Assembly: GCF_025399195.1 (NCBI RefSeq)
Contig: NW_026252093.1
Span: 186,001 to 250,000 of the forward strand
Direction: 5' to 3'
Length of the DNA stretch: 64,000 nt
Source of the DNA: Umbelopsis ramanniana AG
Taxonomy: Eukaryota > Mucoromycota > Umbelopsidomycetes > Umbelopsidales > Umbelopsidaceae
Part shown: positions 63,653-64,000 of the stretch, piece after piece
Numbering within the stretch: position 1 is the stretch's first letter
Layout: each line of letters opens with the position of its first letter
Notes under the pieces: generated by a model
Told to the model about the DNA's origin: nothing
Databases searched by the model: none
Seen by the model: the letters and a program-made list of their open reading frames with translations, nothing else
Translations under genes and position numbers: made by a program

Positions 63653-64000
63653 GTCCAGTGCTTGTTCATCCGGTACTGGTAGGAAGGCTAGCTTGCTTAT
63701 TGCAATGCAAATGAGATTTGCACCCGAAAATAAAGAACACGCTCTCTCTTAAAAAATGTGAAAAATCGCGCTGTCCGCGTCAAAATAAAAGCAGTCTCGG
63801 TATTGGGTTATGAGTATGCCTCGCTGAGAAGGCACATCTTTATACAAACTAAAACAGAAGAATTTTACACAGGATGGATGGCTGGCGGCGGCAAGATAGA
63901 TGGTTAGGAGTAAAGATAGGGGATATGCTAAGATAGTGAACGAAACGAATAAGCCAAGTGTCATGACCTGTTTCGATAAAGCGCTAGAGGAACATCATCA
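63653..64000. other. Window end, DONSON upstream region
   Basis: About 350 bases upstream of the DONSON gene; no coding signal I accept on either strand. Confidence 0.4.

Overview
The window is nuclear DNA from an early-diverging fungus, most likely Mucoromycota (Mucorales or a relative). Evidence: about 30 intron-rich genes with short GT-AG introns (about 50-80 bases), dense on both strands; fungal proteins (Vac7-like, Tvp23, SUR7/PalI, mitofissin Atg44, Pan1-like, Mtr10); and several genes that common yeasts have lost but animals keep (INTS11, DONSON, BRCC36, TOPORS-like, a quinoid dihydropteridine reductase, a TBRG1-like FYRN/FYRC protein). I see no tRNA, rRNA, CRISPR array, biosynthetic cluster or intact mobile element. 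Exon borders were read by hand from splice signals and frame continuity and have not been tested with transcripts.

Layout. 1-2 kb: PX-domain AGC kinase (3' end cut off). 2-4.5 kb: gene-free. 4.5-7.3 kb: CDC5. 7.3-10.7 kb: gene-poor. 10.7-16.8 kb: F-box-like protein, BET1, SCP2 protein, COQ7 divergent from UMP1, dihydropteridine reductase. 17-29 kb, all minus: VAC7-like, TOPORS-like RING protein, Pan1/intersectin-like scaffold, type II membrane glycosyltransferase-like protein. 29-36 kb: CCDC137-like, ATG44, ankyrin-DIL protein, SUR7/PalI protein. 36-42 kb, plus: TVP23, TBRG1-like, INTS11. 42-50.7 kb: 14-3-3, NTMT1 divergent from BRCC36, UspA-like, FAD synthase, PPP4R2. 50.8-56.6 kb, plus: MTR10/transportin-3 and PEX13. 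57-63.7 kb, minus: cyclin, pantothenate kinase, DONSON.

The genes are unrelated housekeeping functions rather than one pathway. Themes recur: RNA processing (CDC5, INTS11, MTR10), genome upkeep (DONSON, BRCC36, TOPORS-like, PPP4R2, 14-3-3), membrane traffic and endocytosis (BET1, TVP23, VAC7, Pan1-like, SUR7), cofactors (COQ7, FAD1, PANK, dihydropteridine reductase) and organelles (PEX13, ATG44). Several divergent pairs share very short promoters (COQ7/UMP1, NTMT1/BRCC36, PPP4R2/MTR10) and several convergent pairs lie 90-320 bases apart.

The most unusual signals are gene-structure oddities and retained genes: two genes whose first coding exon is only the ATG (UMP1, TVP23), a 9-nt first exon and a 15-nt microexon in 14-3-3, two GC-AG introns, a Pan1 protein ending in two SH3 domains, and two interleaved inverted repeats upstream of BET1. 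I did not find a clearly novel multi-gene system.
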